Shown here: positions 37,937 through 46,727 of the stretch, piece by piece
Layout of the letters: every line of letters begins with the position of its first letter
How positions within the stretch are numbered: position 1 is the first letter of the stretch
Origin: Candidatus Saccharicenans sp.
Lineage (GTDB): Bacteria > Acidobacteriota > Aminicenantia > Aminicenantales > Saccharicenantaceae
Assembly: GCA_026414545.1 (NCBI GenBank)
Contig: JAOAIU010000060.1
Location: 62,001 to 126,000, forward strand
DNA: 64,000 bases
Direction of reading: 5' to 3'
Translations under genes and position numbers: made by a program
Notes under the pieces: generated by a model
Database searches by the model: none
Seen by the model: the letters and a program-made list of their open reading frames with translations, nothing else
What the model was told of the DNA's origin: nothing

Positions 37937-38536
37937 TTGGCCTACAACCTGATAGTAGCCGATAGCAGCCCGGCCATCCGCCGGCTCTGCCAGTCCATTT
38001 TTCCAGAGGAGACCTTCCGGCTGCACCTGGCCGGCAGCCTCGAGGAATTGAACCAGTTGCTGGAAACGACGAATCCGGAGGCCCTGATTCTCGGCTCAAC
38101 ACTCCTGGAAGCTTCCGATAGCTTGCTGCCGCTTCAGGCCCGGCTGTCGGCCGGAAACCGGGTCCCGGTCTTTCTGCTGGCCGGTACTTTCGAACCTCTG
38201 CCGCGCGACTGCCGGGAATGGCTCAAGCCGGAAAAGGTTTTCCTTAAGCCTTTTTATTCCGAAAGCCTGGCCGAGGCCGTCCGGGAAGCAGTGGAGAAGA
38301 GGCGGGTCCCGGACACCCTGCCGGAAGAACTGCCGGACAGCCCGCTTAAAGAGACTTCGGCCGCCGGCAGTCAGGTCAACCCGGGTCTGCTCAGGGAACT
38401 GCGCCATATCATTCAGCAGGAAGTCCTGGAAGCCGAGCGGGAGCTGGAAAAAAGGCTGAGGGCCAGCCTGCAGGCGACCGACCGCGGCGAGCCCAAAACC
38501 AGGGAGCCCGGAGGCGGTCAGCAAAGCGGCCGCTGA
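37937..38536 (+). CDS. Receiver-like protein lacking the phosphoacceptor Asp
   Basis: A 199-aa protein starting at TTG behind CGAGG. Residues 1-120 have the receiver (CheY-like) pattern: a hydrophobic strand and ADSSPAIRRL in place of the usual acidic pair, and VFLKPF with the conserved Lys-Pro. The strand that should end in the phosphorylated Asp reads EALILGSTLL, with no Asp, so this looks like a non-phosphorylatable pseudo-receiver. A Pro-rich linker (about 125-150) leads to a helical, charged C-terminal segment (LLRELRHIIQQEVLEAERELEKRL) that could form a coiled coil. It lies 24 nt before valS. Its partner or signal is unknown. Confidence 0.72.
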   Translation: MAYNLIVADSSPAIRRLCQSIFPEETFRLHLAGSLEELNQLLETTNPEALILGSTLLEASDSLLPLQARLSAGNRVPVFLLAGTFEPLPRDCREWLKPEKVFLKPFYSESLAEAVREAVEKRRVPDTLPEELPDSPLKETSAAGSQVNPGLLRELRHIIQQEVLEAERELEKRLRASLQATDRGEPKTREPGGGQQSGR

Positions 38537-38560
38537 ATCCAATAAAAGGTTGATGAAGAC

Positions 38561-41185
38561 ATGAGACAGAAGAAACTGCTGGACAAAGCTTACGACCCCA
38601 AACCGGTGGAAACCCGCTGGTCTAAGTTCTGGCTGGATGAAAAACTATTCGTGGCCGACGTTCACTCCTCCCGGCCGAAATTTTCGATGGTGCTGCCCCC
38701 GCCCAATGTGACCGGGGTTCTGCACATGGGGCACGCCCTGTGCTTCACTCTGCCCGACATAATCGTCCGCTGGAAGAGAATGCAGGGCTATAACACCATG
38801 TGGCTTCCGGGCACCGACCACGCCTCGATTGCCGTGCACAATGTTATCGAACAAAGCCTGGCTGAAAAGGGCCTCAGCCGGGAGAAAATCGGGCGTGAGG
38901 AATTCCTGAAGGTGGCCTGGGAGTGGAAGAAGAAGTACGGCGGGGTTATCATCGACCAGCTTAAGCGACTGGGATGTTCCCTGGACTGGTCCCGAGAGCG
39001 ATTCACGATGGACGAGGGATTTTCCCGGGCAGTTAAGTACGTTTTTGTTTCCCTGTACCGGGAAGGTCTGATTTACCGCGATTATTACCTGGTCAACCGC
39101 TGCCCGCGCTGCCAGACCGTTCTGTCCGACATCGAGATTGAACACCGGGAGCTTCAGGGCAAGCTCTGGTACATCAAGTACCCGCTTCCGGGAAGCGATG
39201 ACGGAATCGTGGTGGCTACCACCCGGCCGGAAACCATGCTGGGCGACACCGCCGTGGCCGTTCATCCCGAGGATGAAAGATACCTCAAGTATCACGGCAA
39301 ACAGGTCCTCCTGCCGCTCCAGAACCGGCTCATACCCGTCATCACTGACGAACGGGTGGAAAAAGACTTTGGTACCGGAGCAGTCAAGGTTACCCCGGCT
39401 CATGACCCGGTTGACTTCGAACTGGGCAAAAAGCACAACCTGGAACAGGTGATAGTAATTGACGGCAGCGGCCGGATGACCGAGGCCGCCGGAAAGGATT
39501 TCCAGGGCCTGGACCGCTTCGCCTGCCGCCAGAAGGTGGTAGAAAAACTGAAGGAACTTGGTCTGTTGCTCAGGACCGAGGATTACACCCACGCCGTGGG
39601 CCATTGCTACCGCTGCAAGACGGTAATTGAGCCTCACCTGTCCTGGCAGTGGTTCGTGAAAATTGAGCCCCTGGCCCGGGAAGCAATCAGAGCGGTGGAA
39701 GAAAAGCAGATCGTCTTCATCCCGGAAAACTGGACCAAAACCTACTTTGAATGGATGTACAAAATCCACGACTGGTGCATTTCCCGACAGTTGTGGTGGG
39801 GCCACCGCATACCCGCCTATTACTGCCAGAACTGCCAGCACCTGATGGTGGAAATGGAGGATCCACCAGCCTGTGAAAAATGCGGCGGCCCGGTCAGGCA
39901 GGATGAGGACGTCCTGGATACCTGGTTCTCCTCGGCCCTGTGGCCCTTCGCCACTCTGGGCTGGCCGGAGCAGACCGAAGACCTTAAGGTCTTCTATCCC
40001 ACCGACCTGATGGCTACCGGCTTTGACATCATCTTTTTCTGGGTGGCCCGGATGATCATGATGGGCCTGAAATTCATGAAGGACATTCCTTTCCGGGAGG
40101 TCTTCATCAACGGCCTGGTCAGAGACATGAAAAGGCGCAAGATGAGCAAATCAGAGGGCAACATAATCGACCCCCTGGAAATGATAGAAAAGTACGGAAC
40201 CGACGCCCTGCGCTTTACCCTGTCCTCGCTGGCTGTTCCGGGAATGGATATCGCCCTGTCCGAAGAGCGAATGGCCGGCTATCGCGCCTTCGCCAACAAG
40301 ATCTGGAACGCTTCGCGTTTCGTCCTGATGAACCTGGATGAAGAAGCCTTGCCGCCCGACCCGGACAAGCTGAGCCTGCCCAACCGCTGGATCAGAAGCC
40401 GGCTGGCCCGGGTCGGCCAGCAGCTCAACGACTCCCTGCGGGAATACAGATTTTACGAAGCTTCGGAAACCATCTATCACTTCATCTGGCATGAGTTCTG
40501 CGACTGGTACCTGGAATTCATCAAGCCCGAGCTCAGAGAAGGGAACAGACATACCAGGGCGGTTATGGAAGACACCCTGGAAAAAATACTCCGCCTGCTC
40601 CATCCCTTCATGCCTTATATTACCGAAGAAATCTGGCACCACCTCCCCGGCACCGGGCGCTCATTGCTGGAGGCCGAGTGGCCGGAGTTCCCGGCTTCCT
40701 GGCTGGATGACCGGGCCGAAGCCACGATGAAATTTCTGCAGGAAGTCATCTCCGAAGTTCGCACCATCAGGGCTGAAAACCGGGTTCCGGTAAAAGACAA
40801 AGTCAACCTCTGGCTATCCGGCGGGCAGAAGAGCCGGTCGGTAGCCGAACCCTACCAGGCTGCCATCAAGCTCCTGGCCGGGGTGGAAAACATTGAGTAC
40901 GTGGAGGTTCTCCCCCAGGATAAGAAGCTGCTCAAAGGCCTGGCCGGGACGACGGAAATTGGCCTGCTGGTGGCCCGGGCCATCAATCTGGAACAGGAAA
41001 AAGAGAGGCTGGAAAAAGAACTAACCAGGATTCGAGAAGATATCGATAAGCTCGAGGTCCGCCTTAACAACCCCGACTTTCTGGCCAAGGCTCCGGCCAC
41101 CGTGGTCGAAGAGCACCGTAAAAGACTGGATGAACTGCGGCTGAAACGCACTGCCCTGGAAAAAAGCCGCCAGGAGCTTCTTTAA
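38561..41185 (+). CDS. valS: Valyl-tRNA synthetase
   Basis: ValRS charges tRNA-Val; two of its tRNAs are in this window. The 874-aa class I enzyme has PPPNVTGVLHMGHAL with HIGH-type HMGH (55-58), an editing (CP1) domain with TTRPETMLGDTAVAVHP, the catalytic KMSKS (527-531), and a C-terminal coiled-coil arm (residues about 805-874) that contacts the tRNA. It is preceded by the pseudo-receiver gene and followed 27 nt later by birA. Confidence 0.97.
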   Translation: MRQKKLLDKAYDPKPVETRWSKFWLDEKLFVADVHSSRPKFSMVLPPPNVTGVLHMGHALCFTLPDIIVRWKRMQGYNTMWLPGTDHASIAVHNVIEQSLAEKGLSREKIGREEFLKVAWEWKKKYGGVIIDQLKRLGCSLDWSRERFTMDEGFSRAVKYVFVSLYREGLIYRDYYLVNRCPRCQTVLSDIEIEHRELQGKLWYIKYPLPGSDDGIVVATTRPETMLGDTAVAVHPEDERYLKYHGKQVLLPLQNRLIPVITDERVEKDFGTGAVKVTPAHDPVDFELGKKHNLEQVIVIDGSGRMTEAAGKDFQGLDRFACRQKVVEKLKELGLLLRTEDYTHAVGHCYRCKTVIEPHLSWQWFVKIEPLAREAIRAVEEKQIVFIPENWTKTYFEWMYKIHDWCISRQLWWGHRIPAYYCQNCQHLMVEMEDPPACEKCGGPVRQDEDVLDTWFSSALWPFATLGWPEQTEDLKVFYPTDLMATGFDIIFFWVARMIMMGLKFMKDIPFREVFINGLVRDMKRRKMSKSEGNIIDPLEMIEKYGTDALRFTLSSLAVPGMDIALSEERMAGYRAFANKIWNASRFVLMNLDEEALPPDPDKLSLPNRWIRSRLARVGQQLNDSLREYRFYEASETIYHFIWHEFCDWYLEFIKPELREGNRHTRAVMEDTLEKILRLLHPFMPYITEEIWHHLPGTGRSLLEAEWPEFPASWLDDRAEATMKFLQEVISEVRTIRAENRVPVKDKVNLWLSGGQKSRSVAEPYQAAIKLLAGVENIEYVEVLPQDKKLLKGLAGTTEIGLLVARAINLEQEKERLEKELTRIREDIDKLEVRLNNPDFLAKAPATVVEEHRKRLDELRLKRTALEKSRQELL

Positions 41186-41212
41186 CCCCGGGGCTCCATC
41201 AATGTAAATACG

Positions 41213-41977
41213 ATGCCAGTCCGTTCTGATAATTTTCATCCGGGCCTGCCTCTGTTCAGATTCGCCCTGGCCTTTTCCACCATGGATATCGCCCGACGAC
41301 TGGCCGGCCTCAATTTCCCGGAAGGAACTGCGGTCATGGCCGAGGAGCAAATTGCGGGAAGGGGGACCAAGGGACGAAGCTGGCACTCGGCCCGGGGCAA
41401 AGGACTGTACGTCTCCTTCATCCTCAGACCGTCAACCCGGCGTCTCAACCTTCTGCCGGCGGCAGTCGGGCTGGCCGCGGCCGAAGCCATCCAGAACTTA
41501 TCAGGAGTCAGGGTCAATCTAAAATGGCCGAACGACCTGGTTTTCCGCGGGCAGAAGCTGGGGGGGATTCTCTGCGAGGGCGGCATCTCCTCCGGCAACA
41601 ATTCCTGGACGGTAGCCGGAATCGGTATCAACCTCAATCACCGCCAGCCTGATTTCCCCCGGGAACTTTCTGGACAGGCCACATCCCTGTTTATCATCAC
41701 CGGAAAAACCTGGACAGCTCTTGAGCTTCTGGACCAGCTTGGTTCCAGCTTAAAAATCTGGTATAATGTTTTAGAAAAAGGGCAGAAAGATTTCCTCTTA
41801 GCAAGCTACCTGAAAAGATTATCCTTCCATCCCGGTCAAAAACTTCAGCTGCGCACCGGGGATGGTGAACTGGAAGGCCAATTCCTGGGCCTGGATGAGG
41901 AAGGCGGCCTGAGACTCAAGGTCGGTTCCGAGACCAAGATTTTTTATGCCTCGGAGATAATCAGGGTTTTTTCATAA
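41213..41977 (+). CDS. birA: Biotin-[acetyl-CoA-carboxylase] ligase
   Basis: BirA activates biotin with ATP and attaches it to the carrier lysine of biotin-dependent carboxylases. The 254-aa protein contains the biotinyl-AMP loop AGRGTKGRSWHS, GLYVSFILRP, LKWPNDLVFRGQKLGGIL with the catalytic lysine, and a C-terminal SH3-like domain (GELEGQFLGLDEEGGLRL). It lacks the N-terminal helix-turn-helix of E. coli BirA, so it should not repress biotin genes. It is followed by coaX, a frequent pairing. Confidence 0.95.
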   Translation: MPVRSDNFHPGLPLFRFALAFSTMDIARRLAGLNFPEGTAVMAEEQIAGRGTKGRSWHSARGKGLYVSFILRPSTRRLNLLPAAVGLAAAEAIQNLSGVRVNLKWPNDLVFRGQKLGGILCEGGISSGNNSWTVAGIGINLNHRQPDFPRELSGQATSLFIITGKTWTALELLDQLGSSLKIWYNVLEKGQKDFLLASYLKRLSFHPGQKLQLRTGDGELEGQFLGLDEEGGLRLKVGSETKIFYASEIIRVFS

Positions 41978-41997
41978 ACCGACAGCAGGAGAAAAAA

Positions 41998-42783
41998 ATG
42001 TTGATAGTTTTTGACATTGGCAATACCACTACCGGAGTGGGCCTTTTCCAAGGCAAGAAGCTCCTGGCCGACTGGAAAATAAAGAGCGACCGGGAGAAAA
42101 CGGCCGATGAATACGGGATCATGCTGAGAAACCTGCTCGACCACGGAAAGTTTTCGGTCCAGAAAATCAAGGGGGCAATAATTTCCTCGGTGGTTCCGCC
42201 CCTCACCCCGGTCATTCAGTCAGCCTGCGAAAAGTTCTTTCAAGTCAGACCACTGGTGGTCGGGCCGGGAATTAAAACCGGAATTCCGATTCTCTATGAA
42301 AACCCGGCCGAGGTGGGCTCCGACCGGATTGTGGTAGCCTGCGCCGCCTACGAAAAATATGGCGGCCCCTGCCTGGTGGTGGACTTTGGCACGGCTACCA
42401 CCTTCGATGTCATTTCGGCCAGAGGCGAGTATCTGGGCGGAGCCATAGCGCCGGGTCTCGAGATTTCGGCCGAGGCCCTCTACCTGAAGACAGCCAAGTT
42501 GCCCCGGATTGAAGTCCGAAAGCCAAAATCAGCCATCGGCCGGACAACCGTCAGCAGCATGCAATCTGGTTTGTTTTTTGGCTATGTTGGCCTGGTCAGG
42601 AACATAATCGACCAGATTGCCAGCGAGCTCGGAGCCCGGCCAACAGTGGTGGCTACCGGTGGCCTGGCCAGCCTGGTGGCCGGGGAGATTCCGGAAATAG
42701 CCCACTGCGAGCCTGACCTGGTCCTGCAAGGCCTTCGCCTGATTTATGAAAAGAACCGGGCCTCGGAGAAGGTGGAGAGATGA
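41998..42783 (+). CDS. coaX: Type III pantothenate kinase
   Basis: CoaX phosphorylates pantothenate, the first step of CoA synthesis, and is not feedback-inhibited by CoA. The 261-aa ASKHA-fold protein has FDIGNTTTGVGLF (phosphate 1), VGSDRIVVACAAYEKYG, VVDFGTATTFD (phosphate 2), GGAIAPGLEIS and VVATGGLASL. Its end overlaps the start of the next gene (ATGA). Confidence 0.96.
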   Translation: MLIVFDIGNTTTGVGLFQGKKLLADWKIKSDREKTADEYGIMLRNLLDHGKFSVQKIKGAIISSVVPPLTPVIQSACEKFFQVRPLVVGPGIKTGIPILYENPAEVGSDRIVVACAAYEKYGGPCLVVDFGTATTFDVISARGEYLGGAIAPGLEISAEALYLKTAKLPRIEVRKPKSAIGRTTVSSMQSGLFFGYVGLVRNIIDQIASELGARPTVVATGGLASLVAGEIPEIAHCEPDLVLQGLRLIYEKNRASEKVER

Positions 42784-43421
42784 GCGAAGACTGGACCCGG
42801 CGCCAGGAATATTACCAGAAGATTGCCAGGGCTTTCCTGAAGCACCAGCCGGCTATCTTTTTCATCCCGCCGCGGGATCTGGAGCTGATCTCCGAGTGGG
42901 AAAAACTTGGCCTGCCTCTGGAAGTGATCATCGAAGGCATCGACCGGGCCTTCGCCCGCCGGCTGGCCGGCCGTAGAAAAAAGAATATTTACTCCTTGAG
43001 CCAGTGCGAAAAGGAAATTCTCAAGGCTTACGCCCAGCACCAGGAAAGGTTGGTCGGGCAACAGGCTCCACGGACCACTGGCCAGGCCGAGAAGGCAACC
43101 CGGCTGCTCCAGGAGATCCACTCCAGCCTCGAGTCCCTGCCCCCCGAATGGTCCGAGGTCCGACGAATCCTGTCCGAAGCCCTGGTGGCCCTGCAGGCCG
43201 ACCCGCCAGAGGAAGCCCGGCTGGAATCCCTGGATGAAGAGCTGGACCGGGTGCTCTGGGATTTGACGCCAGAACAGGAAAAACAACGGGCTATAGCCGC
43301 CGCCCGGCAGGATTATCCCGGACGCACCGACAGCCAGCTGGAAGAGATAGGGCGAATCAGGATGGCCAGGGAAAGGCGCCAGCAGTTCAGGCTGCCCCGC
43401 CTGGCCCTCTTTTACTATTAA
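42780..43421 (+). CDS. Protein of unknown function downstream of coaX
   Basis: A 213-aa soluble, helical, charged protein. It overlaps coaX by ATGA, so its translation is coupled. The N-terminal segment (AIFFIPPRDLELISEWEKLGLPLEVIIEGIDRAF, written here in parts: FFIPPRD, ISEWEKLGLP, EGIDRAF) suggests a helical domain reminiscent of replisome-organiser-type helices, but this is a weak impression. The C-terminus is Arg/Gln rich. No signal peptide, membrane segment or metal motif is present. Base usage is like the neighbours. I do not recognise the family. Confidence 0.7.
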   Translation: MSEDWTRRQEYYQKIARAFLKHQPAIFFIPPRDLELISEWEKLGLPLEVIIEGIDRAFARRLAGRRKKNIYSLSQCEKEILKAYAQHQERLVGQQAPRTTGQAEKATRLLQEIHSSLESLPPEWSEVRRILSEALVALQADPPEEARLESLDEELDRVLWDLTPEQEKQRAIAAARQDYPGRTDSQLEEIGRIRMARERRQQFRLPRLALFYY

Positions 43422-43461
43422 CCCTAGAAAATTTAAGAACTTAAGAAAAAAGGAATATTTT

Positions 43462-45519
43462 ATGGAAAACAGGATAATTGAGTTTATAAAAAATAATAAA
43501 AAGCCGGTCAGCTATAACCGCTTGATCGGAGCCTTAAAATTGAATAAGCAGGAAAGAAAAAAGTTGCCGGCAACCCTGAGGCACCTGGAAAAGAAAGGGT
43601 TACTGAAAATAATGGGAGACCGGGTGGGCCAGGTTCGCCCGGCCACCACCTTCAGGGGAATCTTTTCCCTCAACCCGCGCGGCTTCGGCTTCGTTACCCC
43701 GGAGGACCCGACCCAGGGAACGCGTGACATATTCATCCCGCCCCATCAAACCGCCGGGGCAGTGACCGGAGACCTGGTGGAAGTGTTGGTCAGGGAACAA
43801 GGACTGGCCGGCAAACCTGAGGGCCGCATCCTCAGAATCGTCAAGAAAGGCCGGAGCTCCCTCTACGGGCTTTTCCTGGAGATAAATTATCAGCCGTTCG
43901 TGCTGCCCATGGACACCCTGTTCGAAGAACCGGTACCGGTTAAGATCAAAGGTCGGAAAAAACCACGGCCCGGGCAGATAGTAGAGATAAACCGGACCTC
44001 CCTGGAGCTGCAACGGGTTCTCGGCTACCAGGACGACCCGGGTGTTGACCTGCAGGTGGTCATCAACCAGCACAACCTGCCAAAAGAATTTTCCGACCAG
44101 GCCCTGGCCGAGGCCGCCGCTCTGCCCGAACAGCCCGGCCCCCAGGATTTCCAGGACAGGGTTGACCTCCGCAACTGGACCACGTTTACCATAGATGGAG
44201 AAAAGGCCCAGGACTTCGACGACGCCGTCAGCATCAGAAAACTGGCTGGCGGGAACTACCTGCTCGGAGTTCATATCGCTGACGTCTCCCATTATGTGAA
44301 ACCAGGCTCAGCCCTTGACCGCGAAGCCTATCTTCGCGGCACCAGCGTTTATTTTCCCGACCTGACCCTGCCCATGCTTCCCGAGAAACTGTCCAACGGC
44401 CTGTGCAGCCTGCGGCCCAGGGTGCCAAGACTGACCGTCTCGGCCGTCCTGGAGATAGACCGCAGCGGCCAGGTGGTCAAAGCTGATTTTTATCCCTCGG
44501 TCATCCAGACCGTTGAGCGCCTGACCTATACCACGGTCAGCAGGATTTTCCAGGGCGACCTGGAGGAACAGAGCCGCTACCAGCATATCCTGCCGGACCT
44601 GATGCAGATGAGGGAACTGGCCAGAATTCTTAAGTCCAGGCGCCTGAGGCAGGGTAGCCTGGATTTCGACCTGCTGGAGCCAGAGCTGGTTTACCAGGAA
44701 GGATTGTTGACGGCTGTGGTTCCTTCCGAGCGGAACGAAGCCCACTGTCTGGTGGAAGAATTCATGTTAATGGCCAACGTAGCCGTGGCCAGCTACCTGA
44801 CTGAACAGGGCCAACCCTGCCTGTACCGCGTCCATCCTGCTCCCGTCCGCTCTGACCTGGAAAAGCTGCGGAACCTGCTGGTACACTTCGGCCTCGACCT
44901 GCCACGCTCCAGTCAGATAAAATCGGCTGACCTGCAAAAGATCATAGAGGCCTTCCGGGGTAAACCCGAGGAGAAATTCATCACCATCCAGGTGCTTCGC
45001 TCCCTCAGGCTGGCCGTGTACTCGGACGAAAACTGTGGCCATTTCGGGCTGGCCCAGTCAGCCTATACCCATTTCACCTCACCCATCAGGCGTTACCCCG
45101 ACTTGACCATTCACCGCATTCTGAAACGGGCTCTGTCCGGCCGGAAACCCCGACCGCTGCCCCTGGCCAGCCTGGCCCTGCACTGCTCCCAGCGAGAAAG
45201 AATCGCCGACGAAGCGGAAAGGTCGCTCATAGAGTGGCGAATACTCAGGCTGCTGAAGAACAAGCTCGGCCAGGAATTCTCTGGCATCATCACCGACATC
45301 AACCGGGCTGGCCTGGTGGTCGAACTCGATGATTATTTTATCGACGGGCTGGTTCCCTATTCGGCCCTGGGTGACGACTTTTTCCTGCGGAAAAATGAAA
45401 AGGTGCTTCGGGGCCGTTACACGGGCACCACTTTCTCCCTGGGAGACAGGATCAGGGTGGTCCTGGCCAGCTGCAACCCGCTCTTGAAAAAAGTAGAATT
45501 TGCCCTGGCCGGTCGCTAA
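43462..45519 (+). CDS. rnr: Ribonuclease R (RNase II/VacB family exoribonuclease)
   Basis: A processive 3'-5' exoribonuclease, 685 aa. An N-terminal winged helix (1-60: KPVSYNRLIGALKLNKQERKKLP) precedes two cold-shock domains (about 65-220), the RNB catalytic domain with TIDGEKAQDFDDAVS carrying the metal-binding aspartates and GLAQSAYTHFTSPIRRYPDL, and an S1 domain (about 605-685). It lacks the long basic tail of E. coli RNase R. The Shine-Dalgarno AAGGAA precedes the ATG. The SelB-like gene starts 27 nt downstream. Confidence 0.96.
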   Translation: MENRIIEFIKNNKKPVSYNRLIGALKLNKQERKKLPATLRHLEKKGLLKIMGDRVGQVRPATTFRGIFSLNPRGFGFVTPEDPTQGTRDIFIPPHQTAGAVTGDLVEVLVREQGLAGKPEGRILRIVKKGRSSLYGLFLEINYQPFVLPMDTLFEEPVPVKIKGRKKPRPGQIVEINRTSLELQRVLGYQDDPGVDLQVVINQHNLPKEFSDQALAEAAALPEQPGPQDFQDRVDLRNWTTFTIDGEKAQDFDDAVSIRKLAGGNYLLGVHIADVSHYVKPGSALDREAYLRGTSVYFPDLTLPMLPEKLSNGLCSLRPRVPRLTVSAVLEIDRSGQVVKADFYPSVIQTVERLTYTTVSRIFQGDLEEQSRYQHILPDLMQMRELARILKSRRLRQGSLDFDLLEPELVYQEGLLTAVVPSERNEAHCLVEEFMLMANVAVASYLTEQGQPCLYRVHPAPVRSDLEKLRNLLVHFGLDLPRSSQIKSADLQKIIEAFRGKPEEKFITIQVLRSLRLAVYSDENCGHFGLAQSAYTHFTSPIRRYPDLTIHRILKRALSGRKPRPLPLASLALHCSQRERIADEAERSLIEWRILRLLKNKLGQEFSGIITDINRAGLVVELDDYFIDGLVPYSALGDDFFLRKNEKVLRGRYTGTTFSLGDRIRVVLASCNPLLKKVEFALAGR

Positions 45520-45546
45520 GATATAAGAAGCTGAGAAGCCTGAAAA

Positions 45547-46653
45547 ATGAAAAAGAAAATCAGGTTAGAGTCAACCAGTTTTTATGCGGCCGCCGAATTA
45601 CGGCCGCTCCCCCCGGTGAAGGAGTTGAGCGGGAGACTCATATTGCCAGAGCGAAAATACCCGGCCTCGGTCCTGGTCACCTCGGCGAATTCCAACCGCA
45701 GCCAGCAGCCCTACCTGCTTGTAACCTCCAGACTGCCGGAACCTCCGGCCTGGAACGACCGGCTTCAATTTCAGCCGGCCGGTTCGGCCGAGCAGGTTCA
45801 ACTCCGGGTTATCTGCCCTGGCGCCGACCGCTTCGCCAAGCTCAAAGAAGAAAAACTCATAGCCTGGTTGGACCGTCTGGCCGGTTCGGCAGAAGAGATG
45901 CTGCTGGCTCTGGCGGAGGAAGCCGGTGTTCGTGGCCTCAGGCAGCAAGACCTGTCTACTTTCTGCCGGCTGGCTCCGGCCGAACTGCGCCGCCTGGCCA
46001 TGAACCTGGAAAAAGACGGACAGCTCTACATCCTGGAATTCTCACCGCTTTTTCTCCTGAGCCAGAGAAGTTTCAGCTTTCTGCTGGGTAAGATCGCCGG
46101 CTACGTGGAAAGCTACCATCAGAAAAGACCGGCCGAAACCGGAGTGCCTTTCAAAAAAATAAAGGAGAGGTTTGGTCTGCCCAGGCCTATTCTGCTACTG
46201 GCTCTCAACCGCCTGGCCCGGGACGGAAAATTCATGCTGGAAGGCGACCTGGTATCTCTGAGCAGCTTTCAAACCACTCTATCCGGGGAAGAGGCGGCCA
46301 TCCTCCGAGATATCGAGAACCTGCTGCTCCAGGAAAAATTTTCCTCTTCCTCCTTCGACCAGCTGGTCAAAAAATTCAGGCTCCATCCCAGCCGTCTGAC
46401 CACCCTGCTCGACCTTCTGCTCCGCCAGAAAAAAATCGTCAAGAGCCAAGAAGGCTTCCTGCTTCATGCCGACTGGCTGGAGAATCTTAAGCAACAGCTT
46501 ACCCTGATGAAAGCCAGGGGACAGAAGGAGCTGAGCGTCGCCGATTTTAAGAAATTGACCGGGCTGACCAGAAAATATGCCATTCCGCTTCTGGAATTCC
46601 TGGATGAACTGGGCCTGACCCGCCGGGTCGGCAACCGGCGCCTCATTCTCTGA
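45547..46653 (+). CDS. SelB C-terminal-like winged-helix protein lacking the GTPase domain
   Basis: A 368-aa protein. The last 45 residues (LSVADFKKLTGLTRKYAI, PLLEFLDELGLTRRVGNRRLIL) closely match the terminal winged helix of SelB, the domain that binds SECIS RNA. Upstream, about 130-320, three more winged-helix-like units can be traced (RGLRQQDLSTFCRLAPAELRR; GVPFKKIKERFGLPRPILL; FSSSSFDQLVKKFRLHPSRLT). The first 125 residues include QLRVICPGADRFAKLK, reminiscent of the end of SelB domain III. There is no P-loop, DCPGH or NKXD, so the EF-Tu-like GTPase is absent. It starts with a normal ATG and has an intact frame. It may be a decayed selB or an RNA-binding protein with a new role. No selA, selC or selD is nearby. 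Confidence 0.75.
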   Translation: MKKKIRLESTSFYAAAELRPLPPVKELSGRLILPERKYPASVLVTSANSNRSQQPYLLVTSRLPEPPAWNDRLQFQPAGSAEQVQLRVICPGADRFAKLKEEKLIAWLDRLAGSAEEMLLALAEEAGVRGLRQQDLSTFCRLAPAELRRLAMNLEKDGQLYILEFSPLFLLSQRSFSFLLGKIAGYVESYHQKRPAETGVPFKKIKERFGLPRPILLLALNRLARDGKFMLEGDLVSLSSFQTTLSGEEAAILRDIENLLLQEKFSSSSFDQLVKKFRLHPSRLTTLLDLLLRQKKIVKSQEGFLLHADWLENLKQQLTLMKARGQKELSVADFKKLTGLTRKYAIPLLEFLDELGLTRRVGNRRLIL

Positions 46654-46693
46654 GTTCCCTTACGAACTCCCGGGCTGATATCTGGACCACCCT

Positions 46694-46718
46694 AATTCCT
46701 ACTATTTTAGTAGGAATT
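46694..46718. terminator. Perfect 10-bp hairpin between convergent genes
   Basis: AATTCCTACT (46694-46703) pairs with AGTAGGAATT (46709-46718) around ATTTT. It sits between the ends of the SelB-like gene and the 698-aa gene. No T-run follows directly on either strand (a T6 comes 12 nt later on the plus strand), so it may be an imperfect bidirectional terminator or mRNA 3'-end stabiliser. Confidence 0.5.
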
Positions 46719-46727
46719 GCGGGCCGA

